This document shows, in pieces, positions 24,751-36,846 of a stretch of DNA of 64,000 nucleotides. The notes below the pieces were generated by a model that was not told the DNA's origin, made no database searches, and was given only the letters and a program-made list of their open reading frames with translations. The DNA is taken from NCBI RefSeq assembly GCF_000472545.1, contig NZ_AWZV01000018.1, positions 170 through 64,169 of the forward strand, read 5' to 3'. The translations under genes and the position numbers were made by a program. This stretch comes from Burkholderia sp. WSM2232 (lineage in GTDB: Bacteria > Pseudomonadota > Gammaproteobacteria > Burkholderiales > Burkholderiaceae). Positions within the stretch are counted from its first letter, which is position 1, and every line of letters starts with the position of its first letter.

Positions 24751-26241
24751 TTACTGAGACAACGGCAGCTTGGACTGCGCAACGTGGGAGAGGAGGTTTT
24801 CCACGGATACGTGCATCACATCGGTAAAGGGCTTCGGATACAGGCCCATGAAGAGCGTCAGTGCAGCGAGCACTGCCAGCATGAAAAATTCGCGGCGGCC
24901 GATGTCGAGCAGGCTCTTCACGTGGTCGTTTGCGACCGCGCCGAAGTAGACGCGCTTGTACATCCACAACGTATAGGCCGCGCCGAGAATCAGCGTCACG
25001 GCGGCACCGCCCGCAATCCAGAAGTTGTACTGGACGGCGGCCAGGATCACCATGAATTCGCCGACGAAACCGGAGGTGCCCGGCAAGCCGCAATTGGCCA
25101 TCGAAAACAGCATCACGAAGGCCGCGAATTTCGGCATGACGTTGACGACGCCGCCGTAATCTGCGATCTGACGCGAGTGCATGCGGTCATACAGCACGCC
25201 GATGCTCAGGAACATCGCGCCGGACACGAAGCCGTGCGAGATCATCTGCACAATCGCGCCTTCTACGCCGAGCTGGTTGAAGATGAAGAAGCCGAGAGTG
25301 ACGAAACCCATGTGCGCGATCGACGAATACGCGACCAGCTTCTTCATGTCGGCCTGCACCATCGCCACAAGGCCAATGTAGATCACCGCGATCAGCGACA
25401 GCGTGATGACGACCGGCGCGAGGAAATGGCTTGCGTCCGGCGTGATCGGCAGCGAGAAGCGCAGGAAACCGTAGGCGCCCAGCTTCAGCATGATGGCGGC
25501 CAGCACCACCGAGCCGCCCGTCGGCGCTTCCACGTGTGCGTCAGGCAACCACGTGTGCACCGGCCACATCGGCACCTTCACGGCGAACGCCATGAAGAAC
25601 GCTATGAACAGCAGGACCTGCGGCGTCATCGCAATTTGCGCATGCTGCCAGCTGGCGAGGTCGAACGTGCCCGTCTGGATGTACAGATAAAGCAGCGCGA
25701 CAAGCATCAGCAGCGAGCCCATCAGCGTGTAGAGGAAGAATTTGAACGCCGCGTAGACGCGGTTCGCCCCGCCCCACACGCCGATGATGATGTACATCGG
25801 AATCAGCGTGGCTTCGAAGAACACGTAGAACAACATGCCGTCGGCCGCGCTGAACACGCCGACCATGATGCCCGACAGGATCAGGAACGAAGCCAGATAC
25901 TGGCCCACGTTCTTCGTGATCACTTCCCATGCCGCGATCACGACGATCACGGTAATCAATGCCGTCAACACCACGAACCACATCGAGATGCCGTCGACAC
26001 CCAGGTGATAGGTAATGTTGAATCGTTCGATCCAGTTGGCCTTTTCGACGAACTGCAGATCGGCGGTGCTCGAATCGAAACCGGTGATTAGCGGAATCGT
26101 GACGATGAAGCTGATGACCGAGCCGATCAATGCGACCCAGCGCGCAGGGCCAGGGTTACGGTCGGAACCGATGGCCAGAACCAGCAGGCCAAAAAGGATC
26201 GGTAACCAGATGGCAATACTGAGAATCGGATAAGCGTGCAT
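24751..26241 (-). CDS. nuoM: NADH-quinone oxidoreductase subunit M
   Basis: A 496-aa antiporter-like proton-pumping subunit of complex I. Hallmarks are YHLGVDGISMWFVVLT near the N-terminus, KVPMWPVHTWLPDAHVEAPT and VQADMKKLVAYSSIAHMGFV. The start MHAYPILS at 26241 is the family start; upstream open sequence lies inside nuoL and is rejected. It sits 14 bp after nuoL. Confidence 0.96.
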   Translation of the reverse strand: MHAYPILSIAIWLPILFGLLVLAIGSDRNPGPARWVALIGSVISFIVTIPLITGFDSSTADLQFVEKANWIERFNITYHLGVDGISMWFVVLTALITVIVVIAAWEVITKNVGQYLASFLILSGIMVGVFSAADGMLFYVFFEATLIPMYIIIGVWGGANRVYAAFKFFLYTLMGSLLMLVALLYLYIQTGTFDLASWQHAQIAMTPQVLLFIAFFMAFAVKVPMWPVHTWLPDAHVEAPTGGSVVLAAIMLKLGAYGFLRFSLPITPDASHFLAPVVITLSLIAVIYIGLVAMVQADMKKLVAYSSIAHMGFVTLGFFIFNQLGVEGAIVQMISHGFVSGAMFLSIGVLYDRMHSRQIADYGGVVNVMPKFAAFVMLFSMANCGLPGTSGFVGEFMVILAAVQYNFWIAGGAAVTLILGAAYTLWMYKRVYFGAVANDHVKSLLDIGRREFFMLAVLAALTLFMGLYPKPFTDVMHVSVENLLSHVAQSKLPLSQ

Positions 26242-26255
26242 TAGTGTCCCTCGCC

Positions 26256-28325
<2,070 letters not shown>

Positions 28326-28342
28326 AACCGCTTTTCCTGAGA

Positions 28343-28648
28343 TTAACCTTTGAGCTGATCGAGATCTTCGACATTGATCGTGTCGAGGCTACGGAACAGG
28401 GTCACCAGAATTGCGAGGCCGATCGCTGCTTCCGCTGCCGCCACCGTCAGCACAAAAAACACGAAGATCTGGCCATGCACGTCGCCGAGGTAATGCGAGA
28501 ACGCGACGAAATTGGTGTTCACCGCGAGCAGCATCAATTCGATGGCCATCAGGATGATGATGACGTTGCGGCGGTTCAGGAAAATACCGACGACGCTGAT
28601 CGCAAACAGAATCGCGCCGAGCACGAGGTAATGGGCGAGGGTCAACAT
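28343..28648 (-). CDS. nuoK: NADH-quinone oxidoreductase subunit K
   Basis: A 101-aa membrane subunit with three helices and the conserved Glu residues within them (MAIELMLLAVN and AAAEAAIGLAI) that form part of the proton path. The start MLTLAHYL at 28648 fits the usual family length; a longer upstream frame overlaps nuoJ. Confidence 0.96.
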   Translation of the reverse strand: MLTLAHYLVLGAILFAISVVGIFLNRRNVIIILMAIELMLLAVNTNFVAFSHYLGDVHGQIFVFFVLTVAAAEAAIGLAILVTLFRSLDTINVEDLDQLKG

Positions 28649-28668
28649 GATTTCTATCTCCTGTCCGC

Positions 28669-29355
28669 TCAGCTGTTCTTCGCAGACGCCGACTCGGCCG
28701 CTGCTGCCGCCGCTGCGGCTTCTTCCGCAGCGACAGTCGCCGCGCTCTTTTCCGACGGCATCTTCACGACGCGCACGCGGTCCTGCGCACGCACCTTGAC
28801 CTGCTGGCTGATCTTCTGGCGCTTGCTGTCCTTCTTGTGGCTCGTGGTCAGCGCAATGGCTGCGATGATTGCCACCAGCAGCACGAGGCCGGCAATTTCG
28901 AACGCGAAGATGTAGTCGGTGTAAATCACCTTGCCGATCAGGCGGGTGTTCGACCAGTCGCCCATGCCGCTCGCGGCGGCGGTCGTATCGCGCACCACCG
29001 TGCTTGTCGCACCGTAGCCGTGCCACAGGATCAGAGCGGTTTCGAGCACGATGATCGCGCCCACCAGCGTGGCCATCGGCACGAAACGTTTGAAGTCCTT
29101 GCGCAGCACGTCGAGGTTGATGTCCAGCATCATCACGACGAACAGGAACAGCACCATCACCGCGCCCACGTAGACCAGCACCAGCAGGATGGCGAGGAAC
29201 TCGGCCTGCAGCAGCATCCAGATAGCCGCCGCGTTAAAGAACGCCAGCACGAGAAACAGTGCGGACGACACCGGGTTGCGCGAGGTGATCACCTTCAGCC
29301 CTGAAACCACCAGGAGCAGCGCGAAGATGTAGAACAGTACGGTCGTGAATTCCAT
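28669..29355 (-). CDS. nuoJ: NADH-quinone oxidoreductase subunit J
   Basis: A 228-aa membrane subunit with five hydrophobic helices (start MEFTTVLFYIFALLLVV; helix-3 region LVLVYVGAVMVLFLFVVMMLD). The last 50 or so residues are a Lys/Arg- then Ala/Glu-rich tail ending SASAKNS, longer than in E. coli. The 213-bp gap to nuoI upstream holds no recognisable gene or terminator. Confidence 0.95.
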   Translation of the reverse strand: MEFTTVLFYIFALLLVVSGLKVITSRNPVSSALFLVLAFFNAAAIWMLLQAEFLAILLVLVYVGAVMVLFLFVVMMLDINLDVLRKDFKRFVPMATLVGAIIVLETALILWHGYGATSTVVRDTTAAASGMGDWSNTRLIGKVIYTDYIFAFEIAGLVLLVAIIAAIALTTSHKKDSKRQKISQQVKVRAQDRVRVVKMPSEKSAATVAAEEAAAAAAAAESASAKNS

Positions 29356-29568
29356 GATTACCGGTTCATCGTTAGGCCATCGTCAGGCATTTTCTTTGGC
29401 ACGTGCATCTGGCGACCGCACTGGCAACAGCGCAAAACCGCCAGCACAACCGCACAGGTGCGCCATGCCGCGGCATTCACGCCGCGGCGCTCGGCCCGAC
29501 AACAGGCCGTGTTACTGCTGCATTTACTCGATGCGCGACTGCCGCATCTATCGTTTCACTTGAACGCT

Positions 29569-30057
29569 TTAACGATACGGCGCGTCGGCAGCCTTGTTGG
29601 CGGCGATCTCCGCTTCGTAGCGATCGCCCACAGCCAGCAGCATTTCCTTCGTGAAGTACAGATCGCCGCGCTTTTCGCCGTGATATTCGAGAATGTGCGT
29701 CTCGACGATCGAATCCACCGGGCAGCTTTCTTCGCAGAAACCGCAGAAGATGCACTTGGTCAGATCGATGTCATAGCGCGTGGTACGGCGCGTGTTGTCT
29801 TCACGCGTCTCCGATTCAATCGTGATGGCAAGCGCCGGACACACTGCTTCGCACAGCTTGCAGGCGATGCAGCGCTCTTCGCCATTCTCATAGCGGCGCA
29901 GCGCGTGCAGTCCGCGAAAACGCGGCGAGATCGGCGTCTTCTCTTCCGGGAACTGCACCGTCACCTTGCGCTGGAACGTATAACGTCCGGTCAGCGCGAG
30001 GCCCTTGACGAGTTCCGTCAGAAAGAAGGTCTTGAAAAAGTTTTGGATTGCGGTCAT
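29569..30057 (-). CDS. nuoI: NADH-quinone oxidoreductase subunit I
   Basis: A 162-aa peripheral-arm ferredoxin-like subunit. Two 4Fe-4S motifs are intact: CIACKLCEAVCP (about 69-80) and CIFCGFCEESCP (about 108-119), holding clusters N6a and N6b. It starts 15 bp after nuoH. Confidence 0.97.
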   Translation of the reverse strand: MTAIQNFFKTFFLTELVKGLALTGRYTFQRKVTVQFPEEKTPISPRFRGLHALRRYENGEERCIACKLCEAVCPALAITIESETREDNTRRTTRYDIDLTKCIFCGFCEESCPVDSIVETHILEYHGEKRGDLYFTKEMLLAVGDRYEAEIAANKAADAPYR

Positions 30058-30072
30058 GAGTTCATCCGCCCT

Positions 30073-31137
30073 TTATTTCCAGATATTCAACGGCGACATG
30101 ATCCAGAAGCCGACCACCACCAGCCACACCACGCACACCGGAATGAAAATCTTCCAGCCAAGACGCATGATCTGGTCATAGCGGTAGCGCGGGAACGTGG
30201 CGCGCGCCCAGATGAACACCGACAGCAACAGGAACACCTTGAGGACGAGCCAGAAGATGCCCGGGATAAACGACAGGAAACCGAACGGTGCGCTCCAGCC
30301 GCCGAGGAACAACGTGGATGCCAGTGCCGAGATCACGATCATGTTGATGTACTCGGCGAGGAAGAACAGCGCGAACGCCATACCCGAGTAATCGATCATG
30401 TGACCCGCGACGATTTCCGATTCACCTTCCACCACGTCGAACGGGTGACGGTTCGTTTCGGCGATGCCCGAGATGAAGTAGACGACGAACATCGGCAGCA
30501 GCGGCAACCAGTTCCACGACAGGAAGTTGAGACCGTGGGCTGCGAAAAAGCCGCGTTCCTGCGAGCCGACAATGTCCGACAGGTTCAGCGTGCCGGCGGT
30601 CATCAGCACGACCACCAGCGCAAAGCCCATCGAAATTTCGTACGAGACCATTTGCGCTGCGGCCCGCATTGCACCGAGGAACGCGTACTTCGAGTTCGAC
30701 GCCCAACCGGCCAGAATCACGCCGTAGACGCCGATCGAGGAAATCGCGATCGCATACAGCAGGCCCGCGTTGATGTCGCCCAGCACCGCGCCCGCCTGGA
30801 ACGGAATCACCGCCCAGACCGCGAATGCCGGCACCACCACCATGATCGGCGCGATCATGTAGATCCAGCGGCTTGCCTGGCTCGGCTGAATCACTTCTTT
30901 GAGCAGCAGCTTCAGCACGTCGGCGATAGGTTGCAGGAGACCTGCAGGGCCCACGCGGTTCGGGCCGAGACGCACGTGCATCCAGCCGATCAGCTTACGC
31001 TCCCACAAAATGAGGTAAGCCACGCACAGCAGGATCACGACGGCCACCACCAGGATGCGCACCAGTGCCCACACCGTGGGCCATGCCACACCGAGAAGCT
31101 GGGTGCCGCCCGAGTTGATCGTATCGAACAAGCTCAT
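30073..31137 (-). CDS. nuoH: NADH-quinone oxidoreductase subunit H
   Basis: A 354-aa membrane subunit that helps form the quinone-binding chamber. Recognised by RKLIGWMHVRLGPNRVGPAG, EINRHPFD-type loop (AETNRHPFDVVEGESEIVAG) and FIWARATFPRYRYDQIMRLGWK. Its start codon directly follows the nuoG stop with no gap. Confidence 0.97.
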   Translation of the reverse strand: MSLFDTINSGGTQLLGVAWPTVWALVRILVVAVVILLCVAYLILWERKLIGWMHVRLGPNRVGPAGLLQPIADVLKLLLKEVIQPSQASRWIYMIAPIMVVVPAFAVWAVIPFQAGAVLGDINAGLLYAIAISSIGVYGVILAGWASNSKYAFLGAMRAAAQMVSYEISMGFALVVVLMTAGTLNLSDIVGSQERGFFAAHGLNFLSWNWLPLLPMFVVYFISGIAETNRHPFDVVEGESEIVAGHMIDYSGMAFALFFLAEYINMIVISALASTLFLGGWSAPFGFLSFIPGIFWLVLKVFLLLSVFIWARATFPRYRYDQIMRLGWKIFIPVCVVWLVVVGFWIMSPLNIWK

Positions 31138-33471
31138 TTACGCCTTCTCCACCACCAGTTCACCGAACAGGCTGCCCAGCGCTGCACCGGCAGGCGTAGC
31201 CGCCGACACGCGGACGACCGTCTCCGCAAGATTCGCGTCGCGCACGGCCGGCAACTGCACCGATTGCTCGCCCTGGCGCACGCGAACCGCGTCGCCTTCC
31301 TTCAAACCAAGTTTGTCGAACAGAGCCGCCGGCAGCCCGACCTTGTTCGCGGCGCGCGCCGCTGCGGTCAGATGCAGCGATTCCGCGCGACGGACCAGCG
31401 CGTCGGCATGGTAGATCGGCACGTCGGCGATGCGCTCGAACTTGCCTTCTGCTGCCTTTGCCGCCTTGCCGCGAGCAACCGCCACGCCCGTGCGGTTCGA
31501 CAGACGCGCTTGCACATCGCCGTCGCCGAGGGCGGCATCGCGAACCTGTTCCGCCGTGTCGTATTCGAAACCCGGCGCGCCCAGCAGGCTGCCGAGCACG
31601 CGCAACACCTTCCATGCGGGACGCGTGTCGCCGAGCGGACGCACGACGCCGTTGAACGTCTGCACCGTGCCTTCTGCATTGATGAAAGTGCCGGCTGTCT
31701 CGGTGAACGGCGCGATCGGCAGCAGCACGTCTGCGTATTCGGCGCCGGTCTGGAACGGCGACATCACGACGACCATCTCAGCCTGCTTCAACGCCGCCAA
31801 AGCCTGCGCCGGATTTGCCGTATCGAATTCGGGCTCGAGGTTCAGCAGCAGGTAGCCCTTGCGCGGTTGCTCGAACACTTCGCGAGCGTTCAGTCCGCCC
31901 TCACCCGGCAATGCGTTCACGAGATGCGCGCCAACCGTATTCGCCGCTTCCGTCAGGAAGCCGAGCGTCGCACCGGTTGCGTCGGCGATCCACTGGGCCG
32001 CAGCATGAATGGCTGCGAAGTCGGGATGACGCACGGCGCCATTGCCGAGCAGCACAAGCCGGCGTTCGCCGGTCGCGAGCGACTGAGCGGCCTGCTTGTC
32101 GGCTTCCGTGGCTTGTGCGTCCGAGAAGGCTTCGGGCAGCGCGGCGCCGTTCGCCGGCGAGACCGCCGATGCAATGCGACCGAGCGCCTCGATCCATGCC
32201 GACGGCGCTGCGGCAATGCGCTGCGCCTGCGGAATCAGCGCGTCGTCGCCAGTGGCCTGCAGCAGCGTGAGCTTCGCGCCGCCCTTTGCAGCCTGACGCA
32301 GACGCGCGGCGAAGAGCGGATGATCGCGGCGCAGGTCCGAGCCGATCACGAGCGCCGAGTCGATATTCGACAGGTCTGCAATCGCAGTGCCGAGCCACGG
32401 CGTGCCGCTCACCGGCGCGGAGAAATCCGACTGACGCAGACGGAAGTCGACGTTAGGCGTGCCGACCGCTTGCGCAAGTTGCTTGAGCAGGAACAGTTCT
32501 TCGACGGTGCTGTGTGCGCTGCCGAGCGCCGCCAGCGCGTTCGCGCCGTGGTCGCCGGTGATGCCCTTCAGGCCCTTCACCACGTATTCCAGCGCCGTCT
32601 GCCAGTCGGTTTCGACCCACTTGCCGCCCTGCTTCAGCATGGGCTGCGTGAGACGCTCGGGGCTGTTCAGGCCTTCGTACGAGAAGCGGTCCTTATCCGA
32701 AATCCAGCACTCGTTGATCGCTTCGTTTTCGAACGGCAGAACCCGCATCACGCGATTGTTCTTCACTTGCACCACCAGATTGGCGCCGACGGAATCGTGC
32801 GGGCTTACCGACTTGCGGCGCGACAGTTCCCATGTACGCGCGCTGTAGCGGAACGGCTTGCTGGTCAGCGCGCCGACCGGGCACAGGTCGATCATGTTGC
32901 CGGAGAGCTCGGAGTCGACCGTCTTGCCGACGAACGACGTGATTTCCGAATGCTCGCCGCGGCCCAACATGCCCAGCTCCATCACACCGGCCACTTCCTG
33001 GCCGAAGCGCACGCAGCGCGTGCAGTGGATGCAGCGCGACATTTCTTCCATCGAGATCAGCGGACCGACGTTCTTGTGGAAGACCACACGCTTTTCTTCG
33101 CTATAGCGCGACGACGACTTGCCGTAGCCCACCGCCAGATCCTGCAATTGACACTCGCCGCCCTGATCGCAGATCGGGCAATCCAGCGGGTGGTTGATCA
33201 GCAGGAATTCCATCACGGCTTGCTGGCCCTTCACTGCCTTTTCCGACTTCGTGCGCACGACCATGCCGGCCGAGACGGGCGTCGCGCACGCAGGCACGGC
33301 CTTCGGCATCTTTTCGACATCGACGAGACACATCCGGCAGTTGGCCGCAATCGACAGCTTCTTGTGATAGCAGAAGTGAGGGATGTACGTGTCGACCTTA
33401 TGGGCAGCCTGGATCACCATGCTGCCTTCGGGCACTTCTACTTTCTTGCCGTCTATTTCAAGTTCAACCAT
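31138..33471 (-). CDS. nuoG: NADH-quinone oxidoreductase subunit G
   Basis: A 777-aa iron-sulfur subunit. N-terminal 2Fe-2S domain (HFCYHKKLSIAANCRMCLVD), the His/Cys-ligated cluster region HPLDCPICDQGGECQLQD, a CIHCTRCVRF 4Fe-4S motif, and a molybdopterin-oxidoreductase-like C-terminal body that is catalytically inactive in complex I. ATG at 33471 (MVELEIDG) is chosen over a TTG three codons earlier. A 170-bp gap to nuoF follows. Confidence 0.95.
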   Translation of the reverse strand: MVELEIDGKKVEVPEGSMVIQAAHKVDTYIPHFCYHKKLSIAANCRMCLVDVEKMPKAVPACATPVSAGMVVRTKSEKAVKGQQAVMEFLLINHPLDCPICDQGGECQLQDLAVGYGKSSSRYSEEKRVVFHKNVGPLISMEEMSRCIHCTRCVRFGQEVAGVMELGMLGRGEHSEITSFVGKTVDSELSGNMIDLCPVGALTSKPFRYSARTWELSRRKSVSPHDSVGANLVVQVKNNRVMRVLPFENEAINECWISDKDRFSYEGLNSPERLTQPMLKQGGKWVETDWQTALEYVVKGLKGITGDHGANALAALGSAHSTVEELFLLKQLAQAVGTPNVDFRLRQSDFSAPVSGTPWLGTAIADLSNIDSALVIGSDLRRDHPLFAARLRQAAKGGAKLTLLQATGDDALIPQAQRIAAAPSAWIEALGRIASAVSPANGAALPEAFSDAQATEADKQAAQSLATGERRLVLLGNGAVRHPDFAAIHAAAQWIADATGATLGFLTEAANTVGAHLVNALPGEGGLNAREVFEQPRKGYLLLNLEPEFDTANPAQALAALKQAEMVVVMSPFQTGAEYADVLLPIAPFTETAGTFINAEGTVQTFNGVVRPLGDTRPAWKVLRVLGSLLGAPGFEYDTAEQVRDAALGDGDVQARLSNRTGVAVARGKAAKAAEGKFERIADVPIYHADALVRRAESLHLTAAARAANKVGLPAALFDKLGLKEGDAVRVRQGEQSVQLPAVRDANLAETVVRVSAATPAGAALGSLFGELVVEKA

Positions 33472-33641
33472 GATGGTCAATCTTCCTTAACCTGTTACCG
33501 CTCAATCGTTCGCCCCGTTCATTGCCGCTCAGACAATGAGCCCCGTGGTTGACGTGTTCTGGTGCGTACCTGTCAGGCATGCTGCTCTTTCAGGCGCTTG
33601 CCCGGGCACGTGTGGGCGTGCTCGGGCAACTGCGGGCCTGC

Positions 33642-34970
33642 TCAGGCAGCCACGGTTTCCGCGGCCGCCGCAGCGCCCGCATGGCCGCCGATGAGGCAAT
33701 GCTTATGAGCGACGTGATATTCGAATTCGTCCCAGTAGTGCTTGAGCATGCCTCGAACCGGCATGGCCGCTGCATCTCCGAGCGCGCAAATCGTGCGGCC
33801 CATGATGTTCTCCGCGACCGAGTTCAGCAGATCCAGATCTTCCTGACGGCCAAGACCATGCTCGATGCGATGCACGACGCGGTACAGCCAGCCTGTACCC
33901 TCGCGGCAAGGCGTGCATTGACCACACGACTCTTCGTAGTAGAAGTACGACAGACGCAGCAACGACCGCACCATGCAGCGCGTCTCGTCCATCACGATGA
34001 CCGCGCCTGAGCCCAGCATGGAGCCCGCTTTGGCGATCGAGTCATAGTCGAGGTCGGTCTGCATCATGATGTCGCCCGGAATCACAGGCGCCGACGACCC
34101 GCCGGGAATGACCGCCTTGATCTTCCTGCCGCCGCGCATGCCGCCCGCCAGTTCCATCAGTTTTGCGAACGGCGTGCCGAGCGGAACTTCGTAATTGCCC
34201 GGACGCTCGACGTCGCCGGAGATCGAAAAGATCTTCGTACCGCCGTTGTTCGGCTTGCCGATTTCCAGGTAATTCTGCGGGCCGATTGCAAGCAGAAAAG
34301 GCACTGCGGCAAACGTCTCGGTGTTGTTGATCGTGGTCGGCTTGCCGTACACGCCGAAGCTCGCCGGAAACGGCGGCTTGAAGCGCGGCTGGCCCTTCTT
34401 GCCTTCCAGCGACTCGAGCAACGCGGTTTCTTCGCCGCAGATATAAGCGCCGTAACCGTGGTGCGCATGCAGTTCGAACGAGAAGCCCGAACCCATGATG
34501 TTCTCGCCGAGGAACCCTGCACGGCGCGCTTCGTCTAACGCTTCTTCAAAGCGTTTGTAGACTTCCCAGATTTCGCCGTGAATGTAGTTGTAGCCGACCG
34601 TGATGCCCATTGCGTACGCGCCAATCGCCATGCCTTCGATCAGCGAGTGCGGGTTGAAGCGAAGAATGTCGCGGTCTTTGAATGTGCCCGGTTCGCCTTC
34701 GTCCGAATTGCAGACCAGGTACTTCTGCCCCGGAAACTGACGCGGCATGAAGCTCCACTTCAGGCCTGTCGGGAAGCCCGCGCCGCCACGGCCGCGCAGG
34801 CCCGACGCCTTGACGTCCGCAATCACCTGCTCGGGCGGAATCTTTTCTTCCAGAATGCGGCGCAGCTGGGCGTAACCGCCGCGCGCCACATAATCTTCGA
34901 GATGCCAGTTGTCGCCGTTCAGGCCAGCGAGAATCAGCGGTTTGATGTGACGATCGTGTAAAGACGTCAT
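33642..34970 (-). CDS. nuoF: NADH-quinone oxidoreductase subunit F
   Basis: A 442-aa NADH-oxidising subunit holding FMN and cluster N3. Motifs: GLRGRGGAGFPTGLKW (FMN/NADH), YGAYICGEETALLESLEG, and ESCGQCTPCREG plus a later Cys for the 4Fe-4S cluster. Its ATG overlaps the nuoE stop (ATGA). The C-terminus ends in a short Ala-rich tail. The longer in-frame start is inside nuoE and is rejected. Confidence 0.96.
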   Translation of the reverse strand: MTSLHDRHIKPLILAGLNGDNWHLEDYVARGGYAQLRRILEEKIPPEQVIADVKASGLRGRGGAGFPTGLKWSFMPRQFPGQKYLVCNSDEGEPGTFKDRDILRFNPHSLIEGMAIGAYAMGITVGYNYIHGEIWEVYKRFEEALDEARRAGFLGENIMGSGFSFELHAHHGYGAYICGEETALLESLEGKKGQPRFKPPFPASFGVYGKPTTINNTETFAAVPFLLAIGPQNYLEIGKPNNGGTKIFSISGDVERPGNYEVPLGTPFAKLMELAGGMRGGRKIKAVIPGGSSAPVIPGDIMMQTDLDYDSIAKAGSMLGSGAVIVMDETRCMVRSLLRLSYFYYEESCGQCTPCREGTGWLYRVVHRIEHGLGRQEDLDLLNSVAENIMGRTICALGDAAAMPVRGMLKHYWDEFEYHVAHKHCLIGGHAGAAAAAETVAA

Positions 34971-35452
34971 TTCGAAAGTTCCTCGAGCAGCTGGTCGATC
35001 TTCTCGCGGCTCATGAAGCTGCACATGCGATGGTTGTTCACCAGCATCACCGGCGCGTCGCCGCACGAACCCATGCATTCCCCTTCTTTCAGGGTGAATT
35101 TGCCGTCCGCCGTGGTTTCGCCGAAGTCGATGCCGAGCTTCTGCTTCAGATATTCAGCGGCGCTCTCCGAGCCGCCGTCCGGGCCGAGCTGGCACGGCAG
35201 GTTCGTGCAGAGCGTGATCTTGTACTTGCCGACCGGCGAGGTCTCGTACATCGTGTAGAAGGTTGCCACCTCCTGCACTGCGACCGCCGGCATGCCGAGA
35301 TAGTCCGCGACGAACTGCATGAGTTCGGGCGACAGCCAGCCATGCTCTTCCTGAGCAGTGGCCAGCGCCGACATCACGGCGGACTGTTTCTGATCGGCGG
35401 GATACTTCGCGATCGCACGATCGATTTCTTTCAGGCCTTCAGCTGAGATCAT
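34967..35452 (-). CDS. nuoE: NADH-quinone oxidoreductase subunit E
   Basis: A 161-aa thioredoxin-like 2Fe-2S subunit (cluster N1a). Cluster ligands are visible in CTNLPC and CMGSCGDAP. The ATG at 35452 (MISAEGLKEI) is the family start; a TTG seven codons upstream is possible but less likely. Stop overlaps nuoF. The gap to nuoD is about 130 bp and holds no gene. Confidence 0.95.
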   Translation of the reverse strand: MISAEGLKEIDRAIAKYPADQKQSAVMSALATAQEEHGWLSPELMQFVADYLGMPAVAVQEVATFYTMYETSPVGKYKITLCTNLPCQLGPDGGSESAAEYLKQKLGIDFGETTADGKFTLKEGECMGSCGDAPVMLVNNHRMCSFMSREKIDQLLEELSK

Positions 35453-35583
35453 TTTCAGACACGACTCTTTCAATTCCTACCGAACGAAAACCTGCCGCTC
35501 ACTTCGTGCTGCGACAGACCCGGCGTTCCTTTGCTTGACGCGCGCCTCCGGCATACTGGAAAACGCGCGCCGATGATTACGTC

Positions 35584-36837
35584 CTAGCGATCGACTTCGC
35601 CGAACACGATGTCCTGCGTGCCGATGATCGTCACGGCGTCGGCGATCATGTGACCGCGCGCCATTTCGTCGAGCGCGGACAGATGCGCATAGCCCGGTGC
35701 GCGAATCTTGAGGCGATAGGGCTTGTTCGCACCGTCCGAAATCAGGTAGATACCGAACTCGCCCTTCGGGTGCTCGACGGCCGCATAAGACTCGCCTTCC
35801 GGCACATGGAACCCTTCAGTGAACAGCTTGAAGTGGTGAATCAGCTCTTCCATGTTCGACTTCATGCCCACGCGCGACGGCGGAGCAACCTTGTGATTGT
35901 CGATCATCACAGGGCCCGGATTCTTGCGCAGCCACTCGACGCACTGCTTCACGATGCGTGTGGATTGACGCATTTCTTCGACGCGAACCAGATAACGGTC
36001 GTAGCAGTCGCCGTTCACGCCGACCGGAATGTCGAAGTCGAGCTTTTCATACACTTCGTACGGCTGCTTCTTACGCAAATCCCATTCGATGCCCGAGCCG
36101 CGCAGCATGGCGCCCGACATGCCGAGTTGCAAAGCACGCTCAGGGCTGACCACGCCGATGCCGACCAGACGCTGCTTCCAGATCCGGTTGTCGGTGAGCA
36201 GCGTCTCGTATTCGTCGACGTACGTCGGGAAGCGCGTGAAGAAGTCGTCGATGAAGTCGAGCAGCGAACCCTGACGGTTTTCGTTCATCTTCGACAATGC
36301 CTTCGCATTGCGAATCTTCGACGCCTTGTATTGCGGCATTGCGTCAGGCAGGTCGCGATACACGCCGCCCGGACGGTAGTACGCCGCGTGCATGCGCGCG
36401 CCGGACACCGCTTCGTACACGTCCATCAGATCTTCACGCTCGCGGAACGCATACAGGAACACAGCCATTGCGCCGACGTCGAGCGCGTGCGCGCCGATCC
36501 ACATGAGGTGGTTCAGCACGCGCGTGATTTCGTCGAACATCACGCGGATGTATTGGGCGCGCACCGGCACTTCGATGCCGAGCAGCTTTTCGATCGCCAT
36601 CACATAGCCGTGCTCGTTGACCATCATCGACACATAGTCGAGACGGTCCATATACGGCACGGACTGGATAAACGTTTTGGTTTCGGCGAGCTTTTCAGTC
36701 GCGCGATGCAGCAGGCCGATGTGCGGATCGGCGCGCTGGATAACTTCGCCGTCGAGCTCCAGCACGAGGCGCAGCACGCCGTGCGCTGCGGGGTGCTGAG
36801 GGCCAAAATTGAGCGTGTAATTCTTGATCTCTGCCAT
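35584..36837 (-). CDS. nuoD: NADH-quinone oxidoreductase subunit D
   Basis: A 417-aa quinone-site subunit related to NiFe-hydrogenase large subunits. Motifs include NFGPQHPAAHGVLRLVLELDGE and PHIGLLHRATEKLAE (quinone-binding His/Tyr region) and the invariant C-terminal GTQDIVFGEVDR. Starts 9 bp after nuoC. Confidence 0.97.
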   Translation of the reverse strand: MAEIKNYTLNFGPQHPAAHGVLRLVLELDGEVIQRADPHIGLLHRATEKLAETKTFIQSVPYMDRLDYVSMMVNEHGYVMAIEKLLGIEVPVRAQYIRVMFDEITRVLNHLMWIGAHALDVGAMAVFLYAFREREDLMDVYEAVSGARMHAAYYRPGGVYRDLPDAMPQYKASKIRNAKALSKMNENRQGSLLDFIDDFFTRFPTYVDEYETLLTDNRIWKQRLVGIGVVSPERALQLGMSGAMLRGSGIEWDLRKKQPYEVYEKLDFDIPVGVNGDCYDRYLVRVEEMRQSTRIVKQCVEWLRKNPGPVMIDNHKVAPPSRVGMKSNMEELIHHFKLFTEGFHVPEGESYAAVEHPKGEFGIYLISDGANKPYRLKIRAPGYAHLSALDEMARGHMIADAVTIIGTQDIVFGEVDR

Positions 36838-36846
36838 GGCGTTCTC

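Noticed and set aside
29458..33552. A 1364-codon open frame on the plus strand across nuoG, nuoH and nuoI
   Set aside because: It is antisense to well-conserved complex I genes; its length comes from GC-rich codon bias, and the sequence (Arg/His/Gln-rich) has no recognisable domain.
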